Assembly: GCF_018614915.1 (NCBI RefSeq)
Contig: NZ_JAGGNU010000017.1
Coordinates: forward strand, 186,001-250,000
Length of the DNA stretch: 64,000 nt
Direction of reading: 5' to 3'
From: Variovorax paradoxus
GTDB taxonomy: Bacteria > Pseudomonadota > Gammaproteobacteria > Burkholderiales > Burkholderiaceae_C
In this document: positions 9,098-16,945 of the stretch, piece by piece
Position numbering within the stretch: position 1 is the first letter of the stretch
Layout of the letters: each line of letters starts with the position of its first letter
Program-made: the position numbers and the translations under genes
The notes under the pieces: model-generated
What the model was told of the DNA's origin: nothing
Database searches by the model: none
What the model saw: the letters and a program-made list of their open reading frames with translations, nothing else

Positions 9098-9421
9098 TCA
9101 GCGCTTCAGGTACTTGTCGAACATCACGAACTTGCTGTTCTCGCGCAGCCAGCCCTTGATCGCCGCCATGCGCTGCGCGTTGTCAGCGATGGCCAGGAAT
9201 CGCGCGTACTCGATCGGCGGGATGTGCGCCACCAAGCGCCCATTGCCCCAGCCCTGCCCTTCCGTCGCCTCGCGCGCCTGCTGCGCGTACTGCAGGTGCG
9301 GCTCTGCGTCCCAGGTTCGCTGGGTAATCAGGGAATCGCCCTCGAAATGAAGCTGCGTGCGAACGCCCTGCTCGTTCACGCCTTCGTCGACGGTGACGTT
9401 TTCCTCATAGCCCTTGCCCAT
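9098..9421 (-). CDS. Hypothetical late protein between capsid and adaptor (107 aa)
   Basis: Begins MGKGYEENVTVDEG at ATG 9421, behind a clear GGGAG ribosome binding site on the minus strand. An in-frame upstream ATG at 9448 would lie inside the intrinsic terminator and is rejected. The N-terminal half is beta-rich (GVRTQLHFEGDSLITQR). The C-terminal half is helical, containing IEYARFLAIADNAQRMAAIKGWL. No family was recognised. The position between the major capsid and adaptor genes suggests head completion, but this is inference. Confidence 0.65.
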   Translation of the reverse strand: MGKGYEENVTVDEGVNEQGVRTQLHFEGDSLITQRTWDAEPHLQYAQQAREATEGQGWGNGRLVAHIPPIEYARFLAIADNAQRMAAIKGWLRENSKFVMFDKYLKR

Positions 9422-9432
9422 GGTGTTCTCCC

Positions 9433-9463
9433 AAAAGAAAAGGGGCACCCGTAGGTGCCCCTT
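9433..9463 (-). terminator. Intrinsic terminator after the major capsid gene
   Basis: On the minus strand an AGGGGCACC/GGTGCCCCT stem (9 bp, 4-base loop, 9441-9462) is followed by TTTTCTTTT. It lies 20 bases after the capsid stop codon. It could reduce transcription into the tail genes relative to capsid, unless Q-type antitermination passes it. Confidence 0.85.
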
Positions 9464-9483
9464 GTTCGTGGTGGACTGCCTGT

Positions 9484-10452
9484 TTAGGCGGTCAGGTCGG
9501 CGATCTTGCCCATCGCCTTCTCGGCGTCGACGGTCAGCGTCAGGTCGGCCGTGACCAGCACCTTCTCGCTATCGCCGGTCTTGCCCATCTCTTCCGAGCG
9601 GAAGCCGTCCAGGAAGGACAGCTCGCCGTGCTCGGGGTTGATGAGCCAGACGTTCGTCGCGCCGGCCAGGATGTAGTGCGGCACGATTTCGAGCTCACCG
9701 AAGTCGGACATGTACACGTCCGCGCCGCCGATGATGTGGCCCTGTTCCTTCTTCGCCACCTGGTAGCGGTTGACCGCGATACCGACGAAGGCCGAGAAGA
9801 GCTTCTTGTGGTTCGGCGACATCACCACCTGGCGCGGGATCGCGCCGCTGTTGGTGTAGGCCAGCTGCACAACGTCCTTCAGCAGCGTCTCGGTGAAGGC
9901 ACGCGGAGTGCCGGCCACCGGTGCCACGGTCGGAGCGCCCGAGGTGTGCGCGGTGGTCGAGCCGCCAGCACCGTGCGACGTGTTGGTGTAGACCAGCACG
10001 CCCAGGCCGCCGAGCTTCGAGGCCACCGACGAAGAGCCGGCCACCGCGGGGTTGTTCGACAGCACCGCGGCCTCGATGTCGCGCTTCATTTCCTTGATGC
10101 GCTTCGCCTTCTGGTAGGCCATGGACTTGCCTTGGCCGGCCTTCTTGACGATGTTCGCCCGGCGGGTGACCAGGGGCTTCGCCGCGAAGATCTGGCAGTA
10201 GTTGCCGACTCGCTCGGTGCCGGTCAGCACGTCGCCCACGAAGTCGTCGCCGTCAATGATGGCGTTGTCCTTGTTGGCGGCGGCCAGCGCGTCGCGCTGC
10301 CACTCGTGCAGCGTGTTGGTTGCCGTGCCGCGGCCGAAGCCGGTCGAAACCGGGACTTCTTCCGGCGACACGTTGTAGATCTTATCGATCAGGTCTTCGC
10401 GCACCGACGTATTCACGTCGTAGCGGTCGAAGGCATTGGTGGGTTGTGCCAT
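9484..10452 (-). CDS. Major capsid protein, SU10 type (DUF5309-like)
   Basis: A 322-aa HK97-fold capsid protein of the SU10-like family. The diagnostic N-terminal pattern is EDLIDKIYNVSPEEVPVSTG, then HEWQRDALAA, LTGTERVGNYCQI, the E-loop region, and AYQKAKRIKEMKRDIEAAVL, followed by the P-domain. It forms the icosahedral shell. The gene follows the acidic scaffold gene by 13 bases and is closed by a strong terminator, the usual arrangement for the most abundant virion protein. No cleaved N-terminal delta domain is evident, in keeping with a separate scaffold. Confidence 0.88.
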   Translation of the reverse strand: MAQPTNAFDRYDVNTSVREDLIDKIYNVSPEEVPVSTGFGRGTATNTLHEWQRDALAAANKDNAIIDGDDFVGDVLTGTERVGNYCQIFAAKPLVTRRANIVKKAGQGKSMAYQKAKRIKEMKRDIEAAVLSNNPAVAGSSSVASKLGGLGVLVYTNTSHGAGGSTTAHTSGAPTVAPVAGTPRAFTETLLKDVVQLAYTNSGAIPRQVVMSPNHKKLFSAFVGIAVNRYQVAKKEQGHIIGGADVYMSDFGELEIVPHYILAGATNVWLINPEHGELSFLDGFRSEEMGKTGDSEKVLVTADLTLTVDAEKAMGKIADLTA

Positions 10453-10465
10453 GGTGATGGCTCCT

Positions 10466-11467
10466 TCAGAAATTGATGCGTTGGATCAATGCGGAAAGGT
10501 CGTCGACCTTCGCCCGGCCGCCCTTGAAGCGGTCGTTCATGCGCTTGTCGGCCTTCTCGCTCTTCGGCACGCTCTGGCGTTGCGCCGGCAGCTTTGGCGC
10601 GTTCTGCACCTTTTGCTTAACCGTCGTCTTCGCCTTGTTCTTCAGCTCGTGGAGCTCCATGGCGTCGCGCATGATCAGGATCAAAGAGGGATCGCGGATG
10701 CCCTCGAAGCGCTTCGGGTCCACCCCGTATCGCGCCACGATGCCGTCGAAAATCCCCCGCAGCTTGGGCTTGTCGATGCCTTCCTTGCCCAGGCGGCCCC
10801 ACACTTGGTGGAACGCCTGCGCGGCCTCTTCCTTGCCCTGCTGCTCGGCCTGCTGCTGCTCGAGCTGCATGCCGTACCGCAATTGCCCCAGCACGTTGTT
10901 CACGGCTGTGGTGCGTGCGGTCTCTTCGATCCAGGCGGCTTTGTCGGTAGCTGCCAGCTGCGCCATTTCGGCTTCACTCTTCAGGCCCGCGAGTTGTCGG
11001 ATGGCGTCGTGTGCCAGCGTCGCCTGCTGCAGGTAGTAGTTCCGGCCCTCGTCGAGCTTCTTCGAAACGATCTGCACTGCCTCGCGTTCCCGATTGCCGA
11101 GCTCCTGCGCCTTGCGGGTGTAGTCCGCATGCCGCTGATACCCGGCGATGAGTTCCTTTTCGTCCACCTCGATCGTGGTGTCGGCCCCGTCGTCGCCTTT
11201 GACGGGGACTTTGAACTTAAGACCTTGTCGACCTTCTTCGGGCTCGTCCTCGGGCTCGTCCGGTTCGTCCGGCTCGTCCTCTGGGTGGTCGGGGTCTTCT
11301 TCTGGCTCGTCGCCAGGGCCAGCATCCGAGTTGTCCGGCTCGTCGTCGGGCTCATCGCTGTTTTGTGTGCGCCTGGAAGGGCCGGCCTCGTCGAGGTTGT
11401 CGGCCAAGGCGCTCACGAGATCATCAAGAGGATCAATCGGGGCCGAATCGGCTTGTCCGGTGCTCAT
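10466..11467 (-). CDS. Capsid scaffolding protein, acidic N-terminus
   Basis: A 333-aa protein with a very acidic low-complexity N-terminal third of Asp/Glu/Pro repeats (DEPDEPEDEPEE-like, residues 35-80). A short beta segment follows (KFKVPVKGDDGADTTIEVDE). The next block, KELIAGYQRHADYTRKAQEL, and a long helical Gln/Glu-rich region end in a basic C-terminus (RMNDRFKGGRAKVDDL). This is the architecture of podovirus scaffolds, whose basic tail binds the capsid protein. The gene lies immediately upstream of the capsid gene, which supports the call. Confidence 0.8.
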   Translation of the reverse strand: MSTGQADSAPIDPLDDLVSALADNLDEAGPSRRTQNSDEPDDEPDNSDAGPGDEPEEDPDHPEDEPDEPDEPEDEPEEGRQGLKFKVPVKGDDGADTTIEVDEKELIAGYQRHADYTRKAQELGNREREAVQIVSKKLDEGRNYYLQQATLAHDAIRQLAGLKSEAEMAQLAATDKAAWIEETARTTAVNNVLGQLRYGMQLEQQQAEQQGKEEAAQAFHQVWGRLGKEGIDKPKLRGIFDGIVARYGVDPKRFEGIRDPSLILIMRDAMELHELKNKAKTTVKQKVQNAPKLPAQRQSVPKSEKADKRMNDRFKGGRAKVDDLSALIQRINF

Positions 11468-11565
11468 GGTGAATTGCTTTCAGTCAGGTCCGCCCCTCAA
11501 GACACCAGGGGAAGACACGGGACGCTTCGCAGCGGAGCCCAGATAGGCGGGTGTACGCCCGAATT

Positions 11566-11874
11566 TCAGCGGCCAGTCACAGACCGCAGGCCGCGGCGCA
11601 GTCGCGACTCGTCGCGCAGATCCTCGGCTTCGATCTGGGCTTCGGCCAGCTTGCCCTGCTCGATCAGTCCGCCGAGCGTGCCCTTGATGCGGTCGACGAG
11701 CTTGGCCTGCTGCAGCAGCAGCCGCTGGCCTTCCACGTCGCGCAGATCGCACTTGCGCCAGGCGCTCACGATCGCGGAGCCCATGCGCTCGAATGCCTCG
11801 CCGAAGGCGGGGTTCTCCAGCACCTGACGGGCTTCGAGCCCCAGGGTTGCGACTTGCTGTTTGGTCTTTCTCAC
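11566..11874 (-). CDS. Small helical phage protein (102 aa)
   Basis: GTG 11874 overlaps the stop of the Cys-rich gene (GTGA), so it is preferred to the ATG 36 bases upstream. The sequence is charged and helical throughout (LEARQVLENPAFGEAFERMG, then LLLQQAKLVDRIKGTLGGLI). It lies between the repeat protein and the scaffold in the head module. About 100 bases without a gene separate it from the scaffold start. No family was recognised. Confidence 0.6.
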   Translation of the reverse strand: MRKTKQQVATLGLEARQVLENPAFGEAFERMGSAIVSAWRKCDLRDVEGQRLLLQQAKLVDRIKGTLGGLIEQGKLAEAQIEAEDLRDESRLRRGLRSVTGR

Positions 11875-12080
11875 GAACGCGGCTCCCAGAAAATTGCATC
11901 GGTGCCGCACACGTTGGCGGCCTCGTCGGACTCGGCGAATCGTTGGCGCGGGCAGTTCACCGGCTCGCCGGCTTCGGCCTCCGCGTGCGCGCAGAACGCC
12001 ATGTTCTCGTTGGTGTAGATCGCGCCGTCACTCGTGCGCGAATGCGTGCAGGTGCGGCACAGTCGTTCAGGTTCGCTCAT
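11871..12080 (-). CDS. Small four-cysteine protein (69 aa), probable zinc-binding
   Basis: The sequence MSEPERLCRTCTHSR has a CxxC pair at C8/C11. Two further cysteines follow at about C32 (AFCAHAE) and C43 (PVNCPRQ), and one more near the C-terminus (C58). The first four have zinc-ribbon-like spacing. ATG 12080 overlaps the previous stop (ATGA), and its stop overlaps the next gene's GTG. Zinc binding is inferred from the cysteines. Its role in the head gene module is unknown. Confidence 0.65.
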   Translation of the reverse strand: MSEPERLCRTCTHSRTSDGAIYTNENMAFCAHAEAEAGEPVNCPRQRFAESDEAANVCGTDAIFWEPRS

Positions 12081-13504
12081 GCCAGTAGCAGCGCGATCAG
12101 CGCTTCCTCTTCGTCGATCTCGGCCGCGATGCGCGCCCGGGCTTGCTCTTCGGCCTGCATCTGCTCGATGCGAAAGGCCACCTGCGCCATAAAGGCCAGC
12201 TGCGCCTGCAGCCCCGAGCCAGCGGGCATGACAGGCCGTTGCGCGAGCCACTGGGCCAGCAGCGTGCCGAACTGCGCTTCGCTGCCCTCCAGCATGGCCT
12301 GAGCTGCCTGCACCTCGATCACCTTGGCCCGCTTCGCCGCGCGTTCCTTCGCCGGCTTGACGCGCTTCGCCGACCGGGCATCGAGGATGCGCTGCAGCAG
12401 CGGCTTGAACGACACTTCGCGCGCGCCGCCAATCTCGAATCCGCCGAACCGATCCGGCAGCGTGGTTCCCTGCGTAACCGTCGGCGCGTGCCCACTCAAC
12501 ACGATGGCGCCGGCACCAGGCAGGACGCTCTGCGCGCCCGATTGCGTGATCGTGGGCGCGTAGCCGGTGATCGCGATCGATCCGGCGTCCGGCGCAACCC
12601 CGTGCGGCTGTCCAATGCTCGGCGCGTACCCAGTCAGGACCACCGCCCCCGCGCCCGGCTGCACCGATAGTGATTGCGTCACGGTCGGGGCGTGCCCGGT
12701 CAACGTGAGCGCCCCAGCACCAGGCGCAACAGAGTGAGGCTGTGCGATCGTCGGCGCGAATCCCGTCAGAGCCAGCGCGCCAGCCCCTGGCGTCACACTT
12801 TGCGGCTGCGCGATGGTCGGCGCATGGCCGGAAATGGCAACGTTGCCAGTGCCAGGATCTACCGCCGTGCCACCGCCGCCCGTTGCCTCCTTCAGTGCAA
12901 AGGTAACCGTGATGCCATTCGAGGCGCCCGGCAATGCGGACCAGGCCGAAGCGACCGCCGCGGTTGTGTTGACGTTCTGCGTCCCGACCGCGCCGCACCA
13001 GAAATTGCTGGTGTCGGTCTCGTCGGTGATCGTGTAGCCGGGGTTGGTGAAGCTTGAGATAACCCCGGTATCGGTGCCGAAGAAGGTTAGAACGCCATTG
13101 AGCGCCTGAGCCTGCCCCAGCGTCGGCCGAGAGAACGGATTCCCGCTGCTGCTCCCGCCAGCGTTGAGCGAGCCTGCATCGAACGCGGCGGGATCTGCGC
13201 CGTTCGCAACCACTACATAGGCGACTGGGTACGTTGTGCCGCTGTAGGTGATGCTGAAGGTATGCCCTGCGCCCGTGGCCGCGCTGTCCTTCACCCACAC
13301 TGCAAGGCGCGTGCTGAGCGTGATGTCCGCTTTAGCCGTTCCGTAGGCGTTGCCCTTGTTGTCGGTCGGCGTGTTGATCGTGATGCCGCCGTCCGCCGTG
13401 GACGAAATCGAGATGGCCGGCGCGCCGCTGGTGGCGATACCGCTCGACGTGATGCCGGTGACACCCGAACCGGTGACCTTGACGACCTGATAGGTGATCG
13501 CCAT
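12077..13504 (-). CDS. Repeat-containing head/virion protein (475 aa)
   Basis: Three parts are visible. Residues 1-210 are a beta-rich domain (Thr/Ser/Gly, with TYSGTTYPVAYVVVANGAD and GYTITDETDTSNFWCGA). Residues 215-346 hold six tandem 22-24-residue units with consensus VxPGAGAxxLTGxAPTxxQ. Residues 350-475 are a charged coiled-coil-like tail (VKPAKERAAKRAK, then MQAEEQARARIAAEIDEEE). The repeats should form short beta turns, as in decoration or fibre proteins. The gene sits between portal and capsid genes. Its function is not established; structural or surface display is inferred. Confidence 0.7.
   Translation of the reverse strand: MAITYQVVKVTGSGVTGITSSGIATSGAPAISISSTADGGITINTPTDNKGNAYGTAKADITLSTRLAVWVKDSAATGAGHTFSITYSGTTYPVAYVVVANGADPAAFDAGSLNAGGSSSGNPFSRPTLGQAQALNGVLTFFGTDTGVISSFTNPGYTITDETDTSNFWCGAVGTQNVNTTAAVASAWSALPGASNGITVTFALKEATGGGGTAVDPGTGNVAISGHAPTIAQPQSVTPGAGALALTGFAPTIAQPHSVAPGAGALTLTGHAPTVTQSLSVQPGAGAVVLTGYAPSIGQPHGVAPDAGSIAITGYAPTITQSGAQSVLPGAGAIVLSGHAPTVTQGTTLPDRFGGFEIGGAREVSFKPLLQRILDARSAKRVKPAKERAAKRAKVIEVQAAQAMLEGSEAQFGTLLAQWLAQRPVMPAGSGLQAQLAFMAQVAFRIEQMQAEEQARARIAAEIDEEEALIALLLA
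12467..12862 (-). repeat. Six tandem 66-72 bp coding repeats (22-24 aa units)
   Basis: Six in-frame repeats encode units like TPGAGALALTGFAPTIAQPH. Five are 22 codons long and one has a two-codon insertion (GAQS). They lie inside the 475-aa virion gene, and copy number could vary by slippage or recombination. Confidence 0.85.
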
Positions 13505-13505
13505 T

Positions 13506-13871
13506 TCAGAACCTCTCTATCAGCACCCCGGCCGTGACGGTCTGAAGCACCTTGAAGGCCAGCGCGTAAGCGCCTGGCGGGAAGGGGTCGCCCTCTTGGA
13601 TCGACCACATGCAAGACCGATAGTTGCGCTTCTCGCCGCGAAAGAACTCTTGCCCACCCGAGAACGTGAACCCCTGCGTGTTGCCGTCCGGGCCGGTCAG
13701 CGTGACCTCTGCGACCGGTCCAGCCGGCCAGGGCGCGCCGTCGGCGTGCGTGATCGTGACCTTGATGGCCCGCACAGGATCTGCCAAGCCGGCCGGGATC
13801 GTCGCGGACACCGCATAGGGATTCACCCGGGCCGCGTACTGTTGCGACGCCCGGGTCAGGAAGACGGCCAT
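13506..13871 (-). CDS. Hypothetical beta-rich phage protein (121 aa)
   Basis: A compact 121-aa protein with an Ig-like or beta-sandwich pattern. Alternating strands AIKVTITHADGAPW, AEVTLTGPDG and GFTFSGGQEFFRG are followed by YRSCMWSIQEGDPFPPGAYALAFKVL. It ends one base before the repeat-protein start and begins four bases after the 154-aa gene. Its place in the head module suggests a minor virion or head-maturation role. No family was recognised. Confidence 0.65.
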   Translation of the reverse strand: MAVFLTRASQQYAARVNPYAVSATIPAGLADPVRAIKVTITHADGAPWPAGPVAEVTLTGPDGNTQGFTFSGGQEFFRGEKRNYRSCMWSIQEGDPFPPGAYALAFKVLQTVTAGVLIERF

Positions 13872-13875
13872 GAAC

Positions 13876-14340
13876 TCAAGTTGCCGACAGGATGCCGTTT
13901 GCGTGCGGCGTGACGGTCAGCGGGTTGCCGGCAGTCGTCAGCGGCACATCAGCCGGAGTCGAATCGCCGAGGAAGTGCCCCAGCAACGGGTTCACCTTGC
14001 CGTTCAGCGTGCCGAGGTAGTAGACGACACCGCGGCGCCATGCCGGAATGCCGGTGCCGGTCGCGTTCCACGTCGCGGCGGCGCTGGTGAACTTCACGAC
14101 GCCGCCAGTCTGCGAAAGGACGACGCTGGTCAGCGCAATGCCGCCCGTGGTGTAGCCCTGGCCGTTGGCGATCTCGCTGCCCGATGCCGCGGCCCACAGC
14201 TCATCCGTGGCGTTGTTCGGCGTGAACCCGGAGGTGACCAGCGCCAGGCGCCAATTCGCCGCGTTCGCATTGAGCAGGTTCGTCGCGTTGAAAAGGTTGA
14301 GCTTCGCCAGGTCGGAGAAGAAGAAGGGTCCTGCTGCCAT
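13876..14340 (-). CDS. Hypothetical phage structural protein (154 aa)
   Basis: The sequence has patterns found in small structural proteins of podoviruses and siphoviruses: LALVTSGFTPNNATDELWA, then GQGYTTGGIALTSVVLSQTG, then PAWRRGVVYYLGTLNG. Beta strands alternate with Gly/Ala/Thr turns. It follows the portal start region by nine bases in the late operon. The GYTTGGxAL block recurs in phage decoration-like proteins, so head decoration is a plausible guess and no more. Confidence 0.65.
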   Translation of the reverse strand: MAAGPFFFSDLAKLNLFNATNLLNANAANWRLALVTSGFTPNNATDELWAAASGSEIANGQGYTTGGIALTSVVLSQTGGVVKFTSAAATWNATGTGIPAWRRGVVYYLGTLNGKVNPLLGHFLGDSTPADVPLTTAGNPLTVTPHANGILSAT

Positions 14341-14349
14341 GGTGATTCC

Positions 14350-16716
14350 TTATTGCAAGCCGACGACGCGGCCGTTTTCATCGCGCACGATCGGGCGCAT
14401 CTGGTTGCCGTGCTGGACGCCCACGGGCCGGCCGTTGTCGTCGCGGACGATCGCCTTCGGTGCTGCTACCAAGTCGGCGACATAGCCGAGCGCCTGCATC
14501 ACAGGGTCCAGCGGGTCGGGCTCGGGAACCACGTCGCCGGTGTCGCCGTCGATCTCGAAGCCGGGCACGATGCTCTCCGGGTGCGCGATGCGCGCGGTAA
14601 TGATCCGCGTGCGGTTGTCTGCCAGGGTCTTCTCGCGATCCGCGTCGATCTCGGCCAGGCGGATGCGTTCGTCCGAGGCGTCCTTCTCGCGCTGACGCTG
14701 GGCGTCGCGTTCGTCGTTGGCCTGCTGCACCGCGTTCTGCGCTTCGGCCGCACGCTGGGCTCGAGCGTCTTCCAGCTCCAGGCGTCGCGTCTCCCGCGCG
14801 GTCTCGGCTTGGAAGCGCTGGGCCTCGGCCTGCAGTTCCAGCTGCTTGACTTGCACTTGCGGCGGGGGCGGCTCCGGCGGCTTCTGCGGCAGCTGTACGT
14901 CGCCCGGGTCCGTCAGGTAGTCGCCCACGTTCTTGAAGCCGCTCAGGTCGAGCATCTTCGCGTTCGTGTTGTAGATCTGCTTCGGCGTGACCATCATCGG
15001 GCCGAGCGGCGACTGCGCGAGCTGCAGCTGCGTCTGCTTGACGCCGTTGAGCACCGCCAGCTGGCCCTGCTTGTCGCCGGTGCCCAGACCGACGTTCACC
15101 GTCATGTCGTAGCTGTCGCGCCATTCGTTCGGGTCGAGCTCCACGAACTCGCCACGCAGGCGGAACGCGATCTTCTCCATCCCGCCCTCGGTCAAGAGCT
15201 TCAGCATGCCCTTGAAGGTCGGCTTTACCAGCACTTCCGCGAAGATGCGCGCGATCAGCTTCGTGCGCTGCTTCGAGGCGTTGTCGACGATCTGGGTTTC
15301 GCCCAGCGTGCGATCGTTGCGGATCGCGTTCGGGTCCATGCCCATGCGCTGCTTCGTGAGGCCGGTGCGCTGTTCGCGCATCTCGTCCACGTAGCCGAGC
15401 AGCGGCTGCATCTGGTTGCCGACGTAGGGCGTTACCTCGCCGCCGAGGGCATTCGGGTTGCGCACGCGCACGATGCCGCCAGGCCGGCCGTCCAGCAAGT
15501 CCTCGATGTCGGCCAGCGGAGCGCCGTCGGGGTCCAGCAAGACCGTCTTGCGCGGGTTGTTCGCGAGATAGGCATTGTTCACGACGCCGCGCGTGATCTC
15601 GGTGCGCAGGCGCTGCAGGTCGCTGACGATCTCGGCGACGCTCTGACCGTCCCACCGGTGCTGTACGAGGATCGGCGAGCCCGTGGCGATCGGCACCTGG
15701 GCGCATTCCTCGTTGCTGAGGATCACGTCCTTCAGGCGGTAGATCTCGCGGCGCTCGGCGATGCCGTCGCCATCCCAGTCCACCAGCACCCACTCGATGC
15801 GCAGCCACCCGGTCGTCTGGCTCTCGTCCTCGCTCTCGCCAGTCGGGGTGACGGTGATGTTCTCTTGCGTCGTGCCACCGGTCCGGTCGCGGCGATCGGT
15901 TGAGTTGATCGCGCCGCCTGGCTCAGTGCTGGCGGCCAACTCTTCGGCCGTCACGTCCTTGAAGCCCATCACGACCAGGTCGGAGAGCGTCACTTCCATG
16001 TTGCGCGCCACGTAGGGGCAGTCATGCAGCAGCGGGCTTGTCCAATCGCGCTTCACCAGCAGGTTCTCGGGCTCGAAGGCGTCGACCTTGACCACCTTTC
16101 GCTCGGTGATGCGCGCGATCTTGGCCGTGATCAGCGTCTGCATCATCGGCTGACCGTCCGCGCCGATGGCCGGCTGGCCGGTCGCTTGATCGATCAGCGG
16201 CGACTGCGTCTCTTCGGCGCCCTCGATCTCGTCGCCCTCTTGCATGATGGCGGCCAGGATCTCGTCGGTCGCGCCGCGCACCGGGATGGTCTCTTTGCTG
16301 CGGACCGTCTCTTTGCGCCAGTGAATCGCGCAATTTTTGTTCAGCAGCGCATCCTTGAATGCGTTGTACAGCACCATGAAGCCGTCGTTCTGCTTGTAGA
16401 ACACGTAGTTGCAGGCGTCCGTCGCCTGCTGCGCGCCCTTTACGTCGGCCTGGCGCGTCGGGTCGAACACGACCGCGTCTTCGCTGCTGATGAAGATGTC
16501 CAGGAGGTCGGGCAGCAGCCACTCGATCGTGTCCTGCACGTCGCTGGTGACGATCTGCGACCAACCGTCTTCTTCGTTGCCGTATGGACGACGGTAGTAC
16601 TCGCGCGTTGCTTCACGGCGAGCAGCCGCGAGCGCGCCGAAAGTGAAGTCGGCCGCGTCATCCTCCATCAGCCGCAGATGACTCAGCAGCTGGATGTCGT
16701 CCATCTTGTCGGCCAC
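14350..16716 (-). CDS. Portal protein, large podovirus type (788 aa)
   Basis: A 788-aa portal. The N-terminal block YRRPYGNEEDGWSQIVTSDV and VQDTIEWLLPDLLDIFISSE are typical of large SU10/P22-like portals. The central wing and stem regions include RMGMDPNAIRNDRTLGETQI and a Gln-rich stretch. A long coiled-coil barrel follows at residues 590-730 (Glu/Arg/Gln-rich, PPEPPPPQVQVKQLELQAEA onward). It forms the dodecameric DNA channel at one capsid vertex and docks the terminase and then the adaptor. It starts two bases after the stop of a 70-aa gene, in the standard terminase-portal order. Confidence 0.85.
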   Translation of the reverse strand: MADKMDDIQLLSHLRLMEDDAADFTFGALAAARREATREYYRRPYGNEEDGWSQIVTSDVQDTIEWLLPDLLDIFISSEDAVVFDPTRQADVKGAQQATDACNYVFYKQNDGFMVLYNAFKDALLNKNCAIHWRKETVRSKETIPVRGATDEILAAIMQEGDEIEGAEETQSPLIDQATGQPAIGADGQPMMQTLITAKIARITERKVVKVDAFEPENLLVKRDWTSPLLHDCPYVARNMEVTLSDLVVMGFKDVTAEELAASTEPGGAINSTDRRDRTGGTTQENITVTPTGESEDESQTTGWLRIEWVLVDWDGDGIAERREIYRLKDVILSNEECAQVPIATGSPILVQHRWDGQSVAEIVSDLQRLRTEITRGVVNNAYLANNPRKTVLLDPDGAPLADIEDLLDGRPGGIVRVRNPNALGGEVTPYVGNQMQPLLGYVDEMREQRTGLTKQRMGMDPNAIRNDRTLGETQIVDNASKQRTKLIARIFAEVLVKPTFKGMLKLLTEGGMEKIAFRLRGEFVELDPNEWRDSYDMTVNVGLGTGDKQGQLAVLNGVKQTQLQLAQSPLGPMMVTPKQIYNTNAKMLDLSGFKNVGDYLTDPGDVQLPQKPPEPPPPQVQVKQLELQAEAQRFQAETARETRRLELEDARAQRAAEAQNAVQQANDERDAQRQREKDASDERIRLAEIDADREKTLADNRTRIITARIAHPESIVPGFEIDGDTGDVVPEPDPLDPVMQALGYVADLVAAPKAIVRDDNGRPVGVQHGNQMRPIVRDENGRVVGLQ

Positions 16717-16718
16717 GC

Positions 16719-16931
16719 TCAGCCCTTGCTCTCGGCAGCTTCGCGCGCGCGCTCGAGCGGCGACTTTTCAGGCCACGGCGGGCGGCCCACAACGGCCGAG
16801 CCGTCGGCGTAGGTGTGGGTCTCGCTCATCACCGACTCTTCCGATGCGGGGATTCCTGTTTCGGCCGGCGGGGTGTCGAGCTTGGGCTCGACGGCGGTTG
16901 CGGACGCTGTCGCAGCGGTGCGCTTGGTCAT
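16719..16931 (-). CDS. Small hypothetical protein between TerL and portal (70 aa)
   Basis: An Ala/Thr/Pro-rich, probably unstructured 70-aa protein ending in a charged helix (KSPLERAREAAESKG). The motif GSAVVGRPPWPEKSP is its only distinctive block. It lies 14 bases after TerL and 2 bases before the portal start. It is likely translated as part of the packaging module. An internal Met (residue 35) could be an alternative start. Function unknown. Confidence 0.55.
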   Translation of the reverse strand: MTKRTAATASATAVEPKLDTPPAETGIPASEESVMSETHTYADGSAVVGRPPWPEKSPLERAREAAESKG

Positions 16932-16945
16932 TGGTGCTTCCTTTG

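Noticed and set aside
9098..9421. Similarity of LHFEGDSLIT here to FHFEGESLVT in the 2-oxoglutarate oxygenase-like protein
   Set aside because: The match is about ten residues only, and the rest of the two proteins and the metal ligands do not correspond. Chance or a shared beta turn is enough.
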